Positions 47,815 through 57,186 of a stretch of 64,000 nt of DNA are shown here, one piece after another. The stretch covers positions 59,234 to 123,233 of the forward strand of contig CAJQUW010007418.1 in the NCBI GenBank assembly GCA_907163375.1, read 5' to 3'. The notes beneath the pieces were generated by a model. The model was not told the origin of the DNA and did not search any database. It was given only the letters and a program-made list of their open reading frames with translations. Every line of letters begins with the position of its first letter. The stretch's first letter is position 1. The DNA comes from Prostheceraeus crozeri. Taxonomy: Eukaryota; Platyhelminthes; Polycladida; Euryleptidae. The position numbers and the translations under genes were made by a program.

Positions 47815-49106
47815 TTTCAACTTTTTAGCACTACGTACGACATTTTGTAAGTAGTTTATCACTTAGAGCAGGTGAATAGCAACCGAAACTTTTTTGAATC
47901 AAGTCAAACGGACTTGTAGAAGCAAAGTTACAAGCCTTTAAAGTTTTGGAGTCTTTTATGGCCTGGAGACGAAGGCCATCTCCTGGCTAACCTCTAAGCC
48001 TGACGCCTTAGCTGATATCAGCAATGAAATTTTCTAAGTCGGTTTCTTACAGAAACCCGGAATTTGGAATGTCCGAAGCTATCATCGGAAATCAGAGAGA
48101 CGACCTACCTTTGACAATCGCTCTCTTCTAAATGAAAAGTCTCTCTCGGTTCCCGCTTATATAGTGTGTGTGGCGATCAGCTGATGACATAACACCCATC
48201 ATCCAAAAACTTTAAACCCGTCTATCTCCGGTTCTAGTGCTCCGATTGACTCCAAATTTTGAGTGTCACGTTTTCTCGCTCTCCCCTTTCATTTAAGACA
48301 TCCCTCGACCCTCTACGATGACCAGAAGCCGAGATGAAAAACTCTGTCGTTTTTTCAGAAAGTTCCAAAATCTTGGAAAATGCACAAAAACTCGATTTTT
48401 AACAGGCTCTCATTTGGAAACGGAGCCTGCCACGCATCTGAAAAGAGGAGATCCTAGAGAACAAAGCGCGGTCTTGCCTTAAAAGAAACCCTAGCTCTTC
48501 ATTCACTTCCAATCCTCCGCTATTCATCGTCAAAGTTGGCTAAAAAAGTGACATTTCACACTTGGACTTGAAAAAAAAAATCCTAAGTGTCGAGACCACC
48601 GTAGTGAAACATTTTCGAAAAAATGTTTTGGACGAATTTCAACCTGAAACCTTGATAGAAGTTTGTTTCACATGATTCTGAACAACTTTGGTCTTTTCGA
48701 CCAATTTGGTCAGTTTAGTCGTTGGCGTGGGGGGCGGTTTTTTCACCGAAGCTTCACCGACCCAACTTTTGACGACAAACACGATGGGATGGGTCTCGGA
48801 GCTCAATTCCAACATTTTGAAAAATTTTTTTTCACGAAAAAATCCTAAGTGTCGAGACCACCGTAGTAAACATTTTCGAAAAAAAATTTTTTTGGACGAA
48901 TTTCAACCTGAAACCTTGATAGAAGTTTGTTTCGCATGATTCTGAACAACTTTAGTCTTTTCAACCAATTTAGTCAGTTGAGTCGTTGGGGGGGGAGGGC
49001 GGTTTTCTCCTCACGGACCCATTCCTCCCAACACATCCTTGGCGACTTCCTTCCAGAGGGGGGGCTGAGTCAGCCTGATGACTCAGCATTTCACATTTTG
49101 GGCTTG
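47815..49106 (-). repeat. Right terminal repeat of element L
   Basis: Inverted counterpart of the left repeat: the conserved 200-bp block lies at 47,815-48,010, a TATA box on the minus strand at 48,156-48,163, and the poly-C/TCTGG blocks and CTGACTCAGCC end at 49,010-49,090. It also has its own local direct duplication (48,580-48,690 and 48,840-48,960). Confidence 0.75.
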
Positions 49107-49537
49107 AATTTGGGATGGGGTTACTACTAATACATATTTCTGGTCATTTATATGTTTACTAGTAAGGCCCCCGGACTTCGTCCAGGATTTATATGCATAA
49201 GTCTGTTAAATTAAGACAGTGCACATTGTATGTATGCACATAAACTTGCATACCAAGTTTTAACTCATTGGCCTACACTGATTGGCTGTCTTACCATTTA
49301 GATCGCGTTCTGATTGGCTGTTGCTGAATCCATCGTGAAACATTAGAATCAATGAGACGCATGTCTAGCGAGGCAATTTTTTAAAGCAAATGAGGAGTTC
49401 ATTAGTAAATTTAATGTAGTTACTTGTGTAATTAATATTTTTTCGGTAAAAATTTACTCAAAAGTCTACTTTTCTCTGTAATTATGATACTTAGGGAAAT
49501 GACACCGGGCGGTTTTAACTACAAATTTTTTGTTCTA
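49107..49537. other. Host spacer right of element L
   Basis: Unique AT-rich DNA between the right end of L and the CACTA relic. No feature recognised. Confidence 0.4.
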
Positions 49538-50587
49538 TTAAATGGTAGTATCATATTGGCGTAAAGTTTCATGGTTTAGGAGGAGTTTGTCGGCGTTTTG
49601 CATTTTATATATAAGATAAAGCAAGGACAATACTATCGTTGGTACACTATAGAAAAATAAGAAGTACATGTAATCACGAGCTTTCCAAAATGAACGATCA
49701 TTTAAAGAAACTGGTCTTGCCATAAAAACGGGAATCTTTACTGTTTCTAATACCTTGTCATAGTTGACAGTATGTCTTCCAATGAAATAAATTTCTCTAT
49801 AAGATGATGAGTCTAAAAGCTTTTTCAGTAAAAATTTAAAAGTTTTCAAATACGAGGTGCAGTGGATCAAGTAAAACATGTGACGGTATACTAAGAAAAT
49901 TTGACAAACAAGACTTTCCTTTAATAACAAATAAGGTTTCACTGTTCACATGAGCCAGTTCACTGTATTCCCTATATTGATCATCACTAATAGGTTCGTA
50001 AACGTCTCCGTACCTTCGAGTGTGACCCCTGCAAGCTCTTACCACTCTGCCCGATGCACCAAGCATCCAAATTTACCATTGAATTGTTGATGATTCAAGA
50101 TACTCGCGGCGGCCGGTAGATCAAACACAGCAGTATGCAACTTCGGTAGAACTCTGATATATGAGCATCCCAGATTCAAGTCCATTGGGCTACCAATACC
50201 AGACGTTTTCAAATAATCTGTTAAAAAGTGACACCAATCAGGTTTAACCCTACTTTCCCAAAGTCCAAGGATGATAACATTTTCTCGTTTGGTTCGTAGA
50301 TGTAACGGCAAATCCAAAAGCATACAATGGACAGGCCAGACTGTTGATTTCTTATACCTATACAATTGTCCACCATCAGTAGAGAGATGTAGATGCAGGA
50401 CAATAATATCTGTATCACCAATACCGCATCCTCCAAGAATATCACTGTTGTCATGTTCCAAATCACGTCGATAGTTTCTGATTGTATCCAAATAGCGACA
50501 CAGTAATAATTCTAATTGCCAAGTTATATCAAAAGTTACACATTTTTCATCAAATGTGAAATTGTATGAGTGAGTTGGTCTAAACAC
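49538..50587 (-). pseudogene. CACTA/EnSpm-type (tnp2-like) transposase relic
   Basis: Three overlapping minus frames give the conserved core of tnp2-like transposases in order. First come LHLHLSTDGGQLYRYKKS, VWPVHCMLLDLPLHLR and VIILGLWESRVKPDW, then FDLPAAASILNHQQFNGKFG. Next is PSHVLLDPLHLVFE, and last PVFMARPVSLNDRSFWKARD, FFYSVPTIVL. The aspartate after the ST and the FDLP-A-A motif match the catalytic region of that family. Two frame changes (about 50,050 and 49,900) and the loss of the N-terminal part, cut at 50,602 by the hAT element, show that it is dead. The rest of the transposon is not seen at either side. Confidence 0.7.
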
Positions 50588-50601
50588 AAATGCTTTCTGA
50601 T

Positions 50602-52370
50602 CAGGGGCGTAGCCAGAGGGGGGGCCACCGGGCCATGGCCCCCCCCCAATCGGACCGCCATCCGATGTGCTTAAAAATTATAATTTCATAAATAACGAAG
50701 TTAATCTGTCCTACGCTATTAATCAACTTTTTGTCATAGTGATTCCTATGACGTAGTCAAATGAATTCCACTCGTCGGTAAATTATAACCTCAGCTTTAT
50801 TTTGATTGGATGTTAGTGATGTCAGTTCCTATTGTCTTCCCCTAATGCTTCCTTCGCTTTGCACAGAAGGCTACTATACCAAGCCGATAAATTAGCTCCG
50901 ACGCGCTGACTAGACTGGACTTAAATTGTGCTTCGGAAGTGATTCGTTTCGTCGATCTCATATCTATTATAATCATTTATATGGCAACAAATATAAGAAA
51001 GCCAAAAAATGACAGCATTCTCAATTTTTTCCCGAAAGTGTCTCGAAAGGAAGTGGCTGTCGATTCGTCAAATAACATTCAATCGTCGACGCTTTTGATT
51101 GCTTAGCTCTTCTGCTGAATCAACATCTATTCCTCCTGAACTTGATGAAATTGAACACAAAAGTTTATCACAATCTCCAAATATCGATCGTGTTCCGAAG
51201 ACAACCAATGACTGTATTCATCCTTATTCAAACGATGTTGGTCTAGCAGCTAATAGAACAGATTTATCCGATGATGACCGCCGGAGATTTCTCGAGTCAT
51301 GGAAACCAGAAAAAGATAGTGACTTTCCTTCCTCGATTCACAAAAAGTCAGGTAAGGAAAAAATTCGTCGACTCTTCCCTCAGCATTTGAAGAACTTTCC
51401 TTGGCTTACTGTGAGTAAGGTAGAAGGCTTAGCAGGTGCTTTTTGTATTCCATGCGTTTTATTTATGACATCTTTGGGAGTTGGTGGACGTTCAAAGGGT
51501 CACGGCCAGTGTGCAGGAAAATTTGTATCAAAACCACTTGATAGATATGATGATTTAACCGGTAAACATGGTGCTTTGTCTGCACATCAGGCTACTGAGT
51601 ACCATAAATCTTGTATACTGGCTATGGAGAATTTTAGAAATGTACTATTCTCTAAACAGACAAGTATCAAAGATCAGTTGGTCACGGCAAACATGGAAAA
51701 AATTAAACAGAATAGACAGTTTCTTGAGCCCATCGTCGACACAATTCTCACTTGCGGTCGTCAACATATAGCTCTGCGGGGATCCTTTGGAGAAACCGGC
51801 AGCGTAAATTCAGATGCAGAGCCTATTTCAAACGATGGGAATTTTGGAGCTCTTTTGAGGTATCGTGCTCGTGGCGGAGATCCAAATCTTCTATTGCATC
51901 TAAAATCTGCTCAGGCGAATGCTACCTACCAGTCTGCTTCTATTCAAAATGAATTGATTAAAATAGCCGGAACTTTAGTCAAAGAGAAAAAAGTTCTTCA
52001 AATTCTGAGGGCCAGGTGTTGGGCAATTATTGCGGATGAAACGATGGACAGACAAAGAAGGGAACAGCTAGCTGTATGTATTAGATATGTAATGAAAGGA
52101 TGTACAGGGAAATGGGAGATCCATGAAGATCCTATAGCTGTTGTTAATCTGATTTCCGAGATCAAAAGTTAAATGGATGAAACTAATGTGGCATCGGAGG
52201 TCAGGCTCAGCGGAGCTGCTATTGGGGAAACATTACTTCGAAAGGTCCAGGATCTTGGTTTGGACCTTGAAAAGTGCATCGCTCAAGGTTATGATGGTGT
52301 AATTGCCATGGCTAGTAGTCGAGTTGGAGCTGCTACTGTTTTCAAAGAGAAAGCAGCATTTAGTAGTAAG
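50602..52370 (+). mobile_element. hAT transposon, 5' part, interrupted by element A
   Basis: It begins with CAGGGGCGTAGCCAGAGGGG, a terminus of the form used by many hAT elements, inside the CACTA relic. The 380 bp before the transposase gene are non-coding. The right part of the transposon must lie beyond element A, outside the window. Confidence 0.75.
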
Positions 52371-52390
52371 AAAACGGCGAACACCAGATA
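50981..52390 (+). pseudogene. hAT transposase (TTF-type zinc finger, DUF4371-like), N-terminal half
   Basis: The ATG at 50,981 opens a frame with NDSILNFFPKVSR, a typical hAT start, ending at a stop near 51,105. The main frame (from about 51,102) encodes the TTF-type zinc finger region (HLKNFPWLTVSK, AFCIPCVLFM), HQATEYHKSCILAMENF, then GDPNLLLHLKSAQANATYQS and the DUF4371 start (ILRARCWAIIADETMDRQRR, the DE being part of the catalytic region). A stop at 52,170 precedes a further in-frame segment with CIAQGYDGVIAMASSRVG. So there are at least a frameshift and a stop, and the C-terminal dimerisation domain is missing because element A interrupts the gene at about 52,370. Confidence 0.75.
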
Positions 52391-54060
52391 GCGCAAGATG
52401 GCCGCCATCGCTGAGTCCCCCCCCCTCTGGCTCGGCAGAGTGTCGTGGTCGGCCGCCGTGGTGCTTCGGGTCTGAGTCCCCCCCCCTCTGGAACGATAGA
52501 GTGTCGTGGTGGACTTGGGCGACCGCCAGGATTAGTCTTGAGGCTATAGTGTGTGATGTTTTTGGTGCAATCTGCTGAATGTTGGGTTGTAAAATGGGTT
52601 GTTTCGAGTGGAAGGAGTGGTCGGATGAGAAAACGGAGGTCGGATTCGTGTTCAGCGTGAAATTCTGCATCGGTAGGGTGAGTTTCAAGTCAATCGGTGA
52701 GAAAAAATTTTTCTTCAAAATTTTAACAGAGTTAGAATTTGGGACGTTTTGGTGTGTAGCGCCCAAACGAAGCATCGGATGAGAAAACGGAGGCCAGATT
52801 CGGAATCTACGTGAAATTTTGGGTTAGGAAGGATGTTTCCAGCGAAATCGGAGAGAAAAAATTTTCACTGACGTCCCCCCCCTCTGGACAGCTTGCTTCG
52901 ATTTTGGCTTCCAGTGGACGGATTTTGTTGTGCGATAGCTCGTTTGAAAGCTAAGAGTGAGACAAATTCAGTGAAAGAATCGGCTTGTTCCTATCTGTCT
53001 TCGTTTAGATGTGAGACGCCATTTAAGATTTTGGGACATTGGTGAAAAACGACAGAGTTAGAATTTGGGACGTTTTGGGCTCTAGCTTCAAAACGAAGCA
53101 TCGGATTGGAAAACGGATTTCAGATTTGGAATCAGCGTGAAATTCTTTATATGTATGGTGAGTTTCAAGTCAATCGAAGAGTTTCAAGTCAATCGGCGAG
53201 AAAAATGTGCGATGTCGAGGAATTTTTGCGATGGCTGCCTGCTGTAGAGCCAAAACGAAGCATCGGATGGGAAAACGGAGGCCAGATTCGGATTCAGCGT
53301 CAAATTCTACATGGAAATGGTGTATTTCCAGCTCAATCGGAGCACTAGAACCGGAGATAGACGGGTTTAAAGTTTTTGGATGATGGGTGTTACGTCATCA
53401 GCTGATCGCCACACACTATATAAGCTGGGAACCGAGAGAGACTTGTCATTAATACGAGAGATTGTCAACGGTAAGTCGTCTCTCTGAGCTCCGATGATAG
53501 CTTCGGACATTCCAAATCCCGAGTTTCTGTAAGAAACCGACTTAGAAAATTTCATTGCTGATATCAGCTAAGGCGTCAGACTTAGAGGTTTGCCAGGAGA
53601 TGGCCTTCGTCTCCAGACCATAAAAGACTCCAAAACTTTAAAGGCTTGTAACTTTGCTTCTACAAGTCCGTTTGACTTGATTCAAAAAAGGTTCGGTCGC
53701 TATTGACCTGCCCTAAGTGATAGACTACTTATAAAATTTCATAAGTAGTGCTAAAAAGTTGAAAAATTTAAATTCGCTATTTTTTGGCAATTTTCGGGAT
53801 TTTCAAACCTTCTGAATTCAACTAAGACATTTATAAAGTTGTGGGAGGCAAGCTTCGGCTTGGAATTTGCAACCTTTGTAAACAATCCACTGATTTTCAT
53901 GTCAAAATCGGGGTCCGGATACCAACACAGTGATATGACGCACGCTCTGTCCGCGGGAGGTTGGATTTGTGGGCCGAGGCCTTGGAGTTGGGATAAGATC
54001 CCTCTGAGTAATGCCTGTAACGGATTCAAAGGTTCGACACTTTCCACCAATCTCACAATT
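52370..54060 (+). repeat. Left terminal repeat and leader of element A
   Basis: Starts near GCGCAAGATGGCC and has poly-C plus TCTGG blocks at 52,416, 52,477 and 52,874 (the first two in a 60-bp direct duplication). The phrases CGGATGAGAAAACGGAGG and TCAATCGG-x-GAGAAAAA recur. A conserved 200-bp block at 53,570-53,773 is nearly the same as 29,702-29,905. Confidence 0.7.
53417..53424 (+). promoter_or_regulatory. TATA box of element A zinc/coiled-coil gene
   Basis: TATATAAG at 53,417, followed by a splice donor (CAACG, then GTAAGT, at 53,471). It can pair with the CCTTTACAG acceptor ending at 54,130, 16 bp before the ATG. Confidence 0.6.
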
Positions 54061-54146
54061 TAGCTGTATGATTATAAGAATGACTGCCAATGTCGCCTGT
54101 TAGTAATTCTATTTCATCCTTCCTTTACAGATACATAAGTTACAAA

Positions 54147-55241
54147 ATGGGAGGCAACTCAAAATTTTTATTTAAAAAGTGCTCTTGCGGAGAAATAAAG
54201 AGGGGTGGCGAATTCAAACGTCACATTAATAAGTACAAGAATACGCCTCACTTCCACGAGGAAAGAGCCGTTATTTCCGGCTGTACACATTGCCTGAAAT
54301 TTTTGAAAGGCAAAGAGCATGAGGAATTTTACATCGCCCACGCCGACTGTCCGCTCAAAAAGGCAAACAATTATATAACATCAGACATCGGCAAAGTGAT
54401 CGCACCCTTCTTCAACGAAGAAACAGTCGATCTTGACGCAGCACTACAAGAGGCTATTGCAACAATTTTGGAGCCTGCTGCTTCGGCCACTACCTCATCA
54501 ACAGCAGAAGAGAAGGCCCCACTAAGCGATTTGGACAGCTCAGATGACTCCGATTCTGAGGAGGTCGTCATCACTAAAAACACGGAAGAGATAGGAAAAC
54601 CAACAAATCAGTCTTCCCCGAAAAAGAAAGTAATCGCACCTTCCCCAGTAAAGAAGGGGATTAAGCAGCAGATGAACAGCTGGAATAAGGATGAGCAGAT
54701 CGCAAAAGTGAGCCAGGAATATGCACTCACGAAATTAAAAGATGAGCTCACTCGTTACAAAAACGAATGTTCGGCCCTTAGGGATGACAATTTCCACCTG
54801 AAGGGTCAGGTAGCCGAGATTCGGGCCCTCAAGACCCAAGTGATCAATTTAGAATCTTTCCGCGAAAGGGCGCTTGCCAGCGAAAAACGCGTTACTGAGC
54901 AGGCGACTTACATAAAATCATTAAAAGCTCAAGAAGAGGTATCAAATTTAAAAATTGAGCAATTAAAGACTAGCCTGACTGAGAGTCAGAAGAAAGAAGA
55001 GAGACGAACAACGCTCCACATTCCCATCATCAAGAGCAGAATCGTCGACAGCATCATCCTTGAGAGTGAGGACTTGGATGCCACATTTGAGTGCTACGAG
55101 GGAGCAATGGCGGAGATGCGCTGTCTCCATGTCTCTATAAAGCATGATGGCGAAATAAAGGAGCTGCGCCACCGGAAGCGGAAACTGCCGGCCAAATACT
55201 TACCTCAACCATCACCATCGAAGGGGTCGCGAACCGGCTAA
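54147..55241 (+). CDS. Element A zinc/coiled-coil protein
   Basis: I start at the ATG at 54,147, because the open frame before it is intron sequence ending in a TTTACAG acceptor. Residues 5-80 carry a Cys/His cluster (CSCGEIKRGGEFKRH, CTHCLKF, HADCPL), then an acidic serine-rich region (SDLDSSDDSDSEE), a basic stretch and a coiled coil of about 110 residues (from YALTKLKDELTRYKNE). Then come TTLHIPIIKSRIVD, CLHVSIKHDGEIK and a basic tail. It is homologous to the gene at 45,848-47,077 in element L. No enzyme motif is seen. Its place next to the terminal repeat and its zinc cluster suggest a nucleic-acid-binding or structural role, which is inference only. A further GTAAGT donor follows the stop and an acceptor lies at about 55,316. 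Confidence 0.7.
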   Translation: MGGNSKFLFKKCSCGEIKRGGEFKRHINKYKNTPHFHEERAVISGCTHCLKFLKGKEHEEFYIAHADCPLKKANNYITSDIGKVIAPFFNEETVDLDAALQEAIATILEPAASATTSSTAEEKAPLSDLDSSDDSDSEEVVITKNTEEIGKPTNQSSPKKKVIAPSPVKKGIKQQMNSWNKDEQIAKVSQEYALTKLKDELTRYKNECSALRDDNFHLKGQVAEIRALKTQVINLESFRERALASEKRVTEQATYIKSLKAQEEVSNLKIEQLKTSLTESQKKEERRTTLHIPIIKSRIVDSIILESEDLDATFECYEGAMAEMRCLHVSIKHDGEIKELRHRKRKLPAKYLPQPSPSKGSRTG

Positions 55242-55316
55242 ATTTCTCTTATGGTAAGTTAATATCATCTCTATCACTTGAATATATTTTCATCTATTTT
55301 TCCTTCTATTTTCAGA

Positions 55317-55470
55317 TACGACGAGAACGAACCAACGGCTCTCTTAAGGGCCACCATGGGGCAAGACATGATAGAACCTCCACGCGGTTTGCCCTGGGCA
55401 GTCTTTAGACTGGCGAATACTATCATTAAGTTGAATCTGCTATCAGTCAACTTGAACGTTACATCACATT
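55317..55470 (+). repeat. Direct repeat in element A, first copy, with CTAT-loop hairpin
   Basis: Starts at GAGAACGAACCAACGGCTCT and includes a long hairpin AAGTTGA-(AT)-CTG-CTAT-CAG-TCAACTT ending near 55,453. Nearly identical to 55,798-55,937. The ends of the L zinc/coiled-coil gene (around 45,860-45,900, minus) match its first part. Confidence 0.65.
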
Positions 55471-55477
55471 AGAGGGG

Positions 55478-55484
55478 TATATAA
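55478..55484 (+). promoter_or_regulatory. TATA box of the 88-codon gene
   Basis: TATATAA at 55,478-55,484, about 33 bp before the ATG at 55,517. Confidence 0.5.
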
Positions 55485-55516
55485 ACCACTACCTCTCATT
55501 CCATTTCATTTCAATC

Positions 55517-55783
55517 ATGGAGACGCCAAACGCTGCAGTCAACTCTCCTCGCGGACCACAGTTAAGACCGCGAAATTTATTTGATGAATTTGCTAGAATA
55601 GAGGAGCAAGACAGAGTTCACAACAATCTTGCTCAGATTGGCAATCCGATGACAGCAACTGCTGTCAATCCAACGGAATGGCGCTACATTCCACTTTTTA
55701 GTCATGTGCCAGTTAGTGTGGAAGTCGACAGTGCTACCAAAGAGAGAGTCAAAGACTCTCTCAGCAGAATTGGTAGGGTGTAA
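55517..55783 (+). CDS. Element A small protein, 88 residues
   Basis: ATG at 55,517 follows a TATA box at short distance. The product (METPNAAVNSPRG, RPRNLFDEFARIEEQDR, TEWRYIPLFSH, ending SLSRIGRV) has no signal peptide, membrane segment or domain that I recognise. It sits between two copies of a 140-bp direct repeat, so it may have been placed there with a duplication of the neighbouring regulatory DNA. No counterpart was found in element L. Coding status rests on the TATA box, the clean frame and the context. Confidence 0.5.
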   Translation: METPNAAVNSPRGPQLRPRNLFDEFARIEEQDRVHNNLAQIGNPMTATAVNPTEWRYIPLFSHVPVSVEVDSATKERVKDSLSRIGRV

Positions 55784-55797
55784 GATGACGTTACTCC

Positions 55798-55937
55798 CGA
55801 GAACGAACCATCGGCTCTCTTAAGGGCCACCATGGGGCAAGACATGATAGAACCTCCACGCGGTTTGCCCTGGGCAGTCTTCGGACTGGCGAATACTATC
55901 ATTAAGTTGAATCTGCTATCAGTCAACTTGAACGTTG
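55798..55937 (+). repeat. Direct repeat in element A, second copy, with CTAT-loop hairpin
   Basis: Copy of 55,317-55,470. The hairpin AAGTTGA-(AT)-CTG-CTAT-CAG-TCAACTT lies at about 55,905-55,930, directly upstream of structured module d. Confidence 0.65.
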
Positions 55938-55974
55938 CAAATGAAGTTCGGTGTAATACTTCCTTTCGATGGGC

Positions 55975-56096
55975 GTTCCTGTATAGGACGGCGGTGAAAC
56001 CCGTAGCTATGTATACCGCAAGGGACATTCGGCAATGGTCAATCTTGTTAAACCTCTCTGCGTCATGTTTGCAAGTGATTGCCTCTGTCTCAACGT
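55975..56096 (+). ncRNA. Candidate structured RNA module, copy d (element A)
   Basis: Hairpin GUUCCU-GUAU-AGGAC at 55,975-55,989 (one more pair and another loop than the L copies), ACGG/CCGT stem, AAACCTCTCTG, TCATGTT and CTCAACGT (56,089-56,096) over about 122 nt. Conservation with copy b continues past it to about 56,300 (AGGGCGACATTTAGC and CACACGCAACA). Confidence 0.5.
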
Positions 56097-56527
56097 AGTA
56101 TGCATTCGCGCCAGGGCGACATTTAGCCAACTGTCGAAGGTTACCTTATAAACTATCCATTGCATACGTTATGAGAACCATGAGTTCTACCTGTCTCTAT
56201 CAATGAGACGAATTGATGAATGGAATGAAATGGGAGGACACTCACGCGCCACACGCAACATAACACACTTCTCTCTTCCGTAGTCTAACAAGCTCTTTAC
56301 ACATGGATCGCAGTCGATTGCTATCCCAGAATCATGTAAGCTATCTTAATTTTATTTAACACTATTTCATCTATCATCATCAGCCATATGAAGTGTCATA
56401 AGATTTACAAGTTAGACTAAGCGTGCTACTATTTCCAAATGAAAAAGTATACATGGTTAAATTATTCACTAAAACCCCATTCAAGTAAGTCAGTATGAAA
56501 GCAAAGATAATACGAAATAAACATTTA
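56097..56527. other. Element A non-coding stretch
   Basis: Contains the conserved tail of module d up to about 56,300 (also at 30,560-30,760 and, inverted, 45,690-45,790), then AT-rich 3' flank of the minus-strand gene. No gene seen. Confidence 0.4.
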
Positions 56528-56977
56528 TTATGGCATGTATTTCAAAAGGTCTTCATCGTCAATATCGTCCCAGAGTCTGACTTCACATAGATAACAAAAA
56601 CAGTTCAGTTGCTTTAATCGTTCTTCCACTGCGAGCCTCACTTTATCAATATACTCCCACTCTGCCATAGTTCGTGGCTGGGAGTTAGGGGTGTACCACT
56701 CCCATAATTGGTGGAGGAATTTCGTGCTGGTGATCTCCATCACATCGTCAGTATCGTACTGGAGATACTTCCACCTCACGCCTGTTAAGTCGGGACACTC
56801 CTTCTCACATACACTCTCCTCTTCCTCATCCGCTGGTAATGATAACTTCCTGATATTGTCCAGTTGGTACACCTTCTCCACCTTCGCCTTTCTTGGAGCG
56901 TTTGGTGTAACGAGCGCCTTTGGTGTTGAGCATGGAGAAGAGAATTTTGTGTTTGGTGTTGTCGGAGGGCTTGTCAT
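56528..56977 (-). CDS. Element A 149-residue protein
   Basis: ATG at 56,977 (MTSPPTTPNTKFSSPCSTP), with a Ser/Thr/Pro-rich N terminus that has several TP and SP sites, a short basic patch (APRKAKVEKV), an acidic stretch (ADEEEESVCEKE) and an aromatic C-terminal half (WKYLQYDTDDVMEI, LHQLWEWYTPNSQPR, CFCYLCEVRLWDDIDDED). Function unknown. It diverges from the polymerase gene, as the MAPEVN gene does in element L, so it is at least the positional counterpart. The intact frame and the spacing to the divergent promoter support it as a gene. Confidence 0.6.
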   Translation of the reverse strand: MTSPPTTPNTKFSSPCSTPKALVTPNAPRKAKVEKVYQLDNIRKLSLPADEEEESVCEKECPDLTGVRWKYLQYDTDDVMEITSTKFLHQLWEWYTPNSQPRTMAEWEYIDKVRLAVEERLKQLNCFCYLCEVRLWDDIDDEDLLKYMP

Positions 56978-57074
56978 GTTGACTGTGAATAATGACTTTG
57001 AAATGTTTTCTAATTCTTAAGTATCAACAAGCAACCAATCAGAATGAACATCCAATGAATGATGAATATGAAAG

Positions 57075-57082
57075 TATATAAG
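57075..57082 (+). promoter_or_regulatory. TATA box of element A polymerase gene
   Basis: TATATAAG at 57,075-57,082. About 105 bp further an ATG at 57,187 is followed at once by a GTAAGT donor. Confidence 0.6.
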
Positions 57083-57186
57083 CAAAGTGACATTCATGTC
57101 ATTTCATTTAATCTGTGAATCATACAAGTGACGAACGCACGATCTCTCTCTTTGACTATTATTCTGTCTGATCATATTTCATTAAA

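Larger units (their letters stand above)
28112..49106. mobile_element. Virus-like element L: PolB-bearing, Polinton/adinto-like fossil in palindromic form
   Basis: Element L has inverted terminal segments (28,112-29,905 and 47,815-49,106), and inside them the same genes in mirror order: a small gene at 35.2-35.6/44.9-45.3 kb and a polymerase gene at 36.2-39.6/39.6-44.2 kb. Only the right arm keeps the zinc/coiled-coil gene. The polymerase has protein-primed family B motifs, as in Polintons, adintoviruses and bidnaviruses. I see no integrase or recognised capsid gene, so the family name is provisional. The arms differ by a few percent, so it is older than element A. It is broken in several places, and a LINE sits in its left arm. 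Confidence 0.75.

Noticed and set aside
28112-49106. Reading element L as two separate elements in opposite orientation
   Set aside because: The arms share one centre, lack internal terminal repeats at 39.6-40.6 kb and each end bears the same terminal repeat, so one palindromic element is simpler; two insertions cannot be fully excluded.
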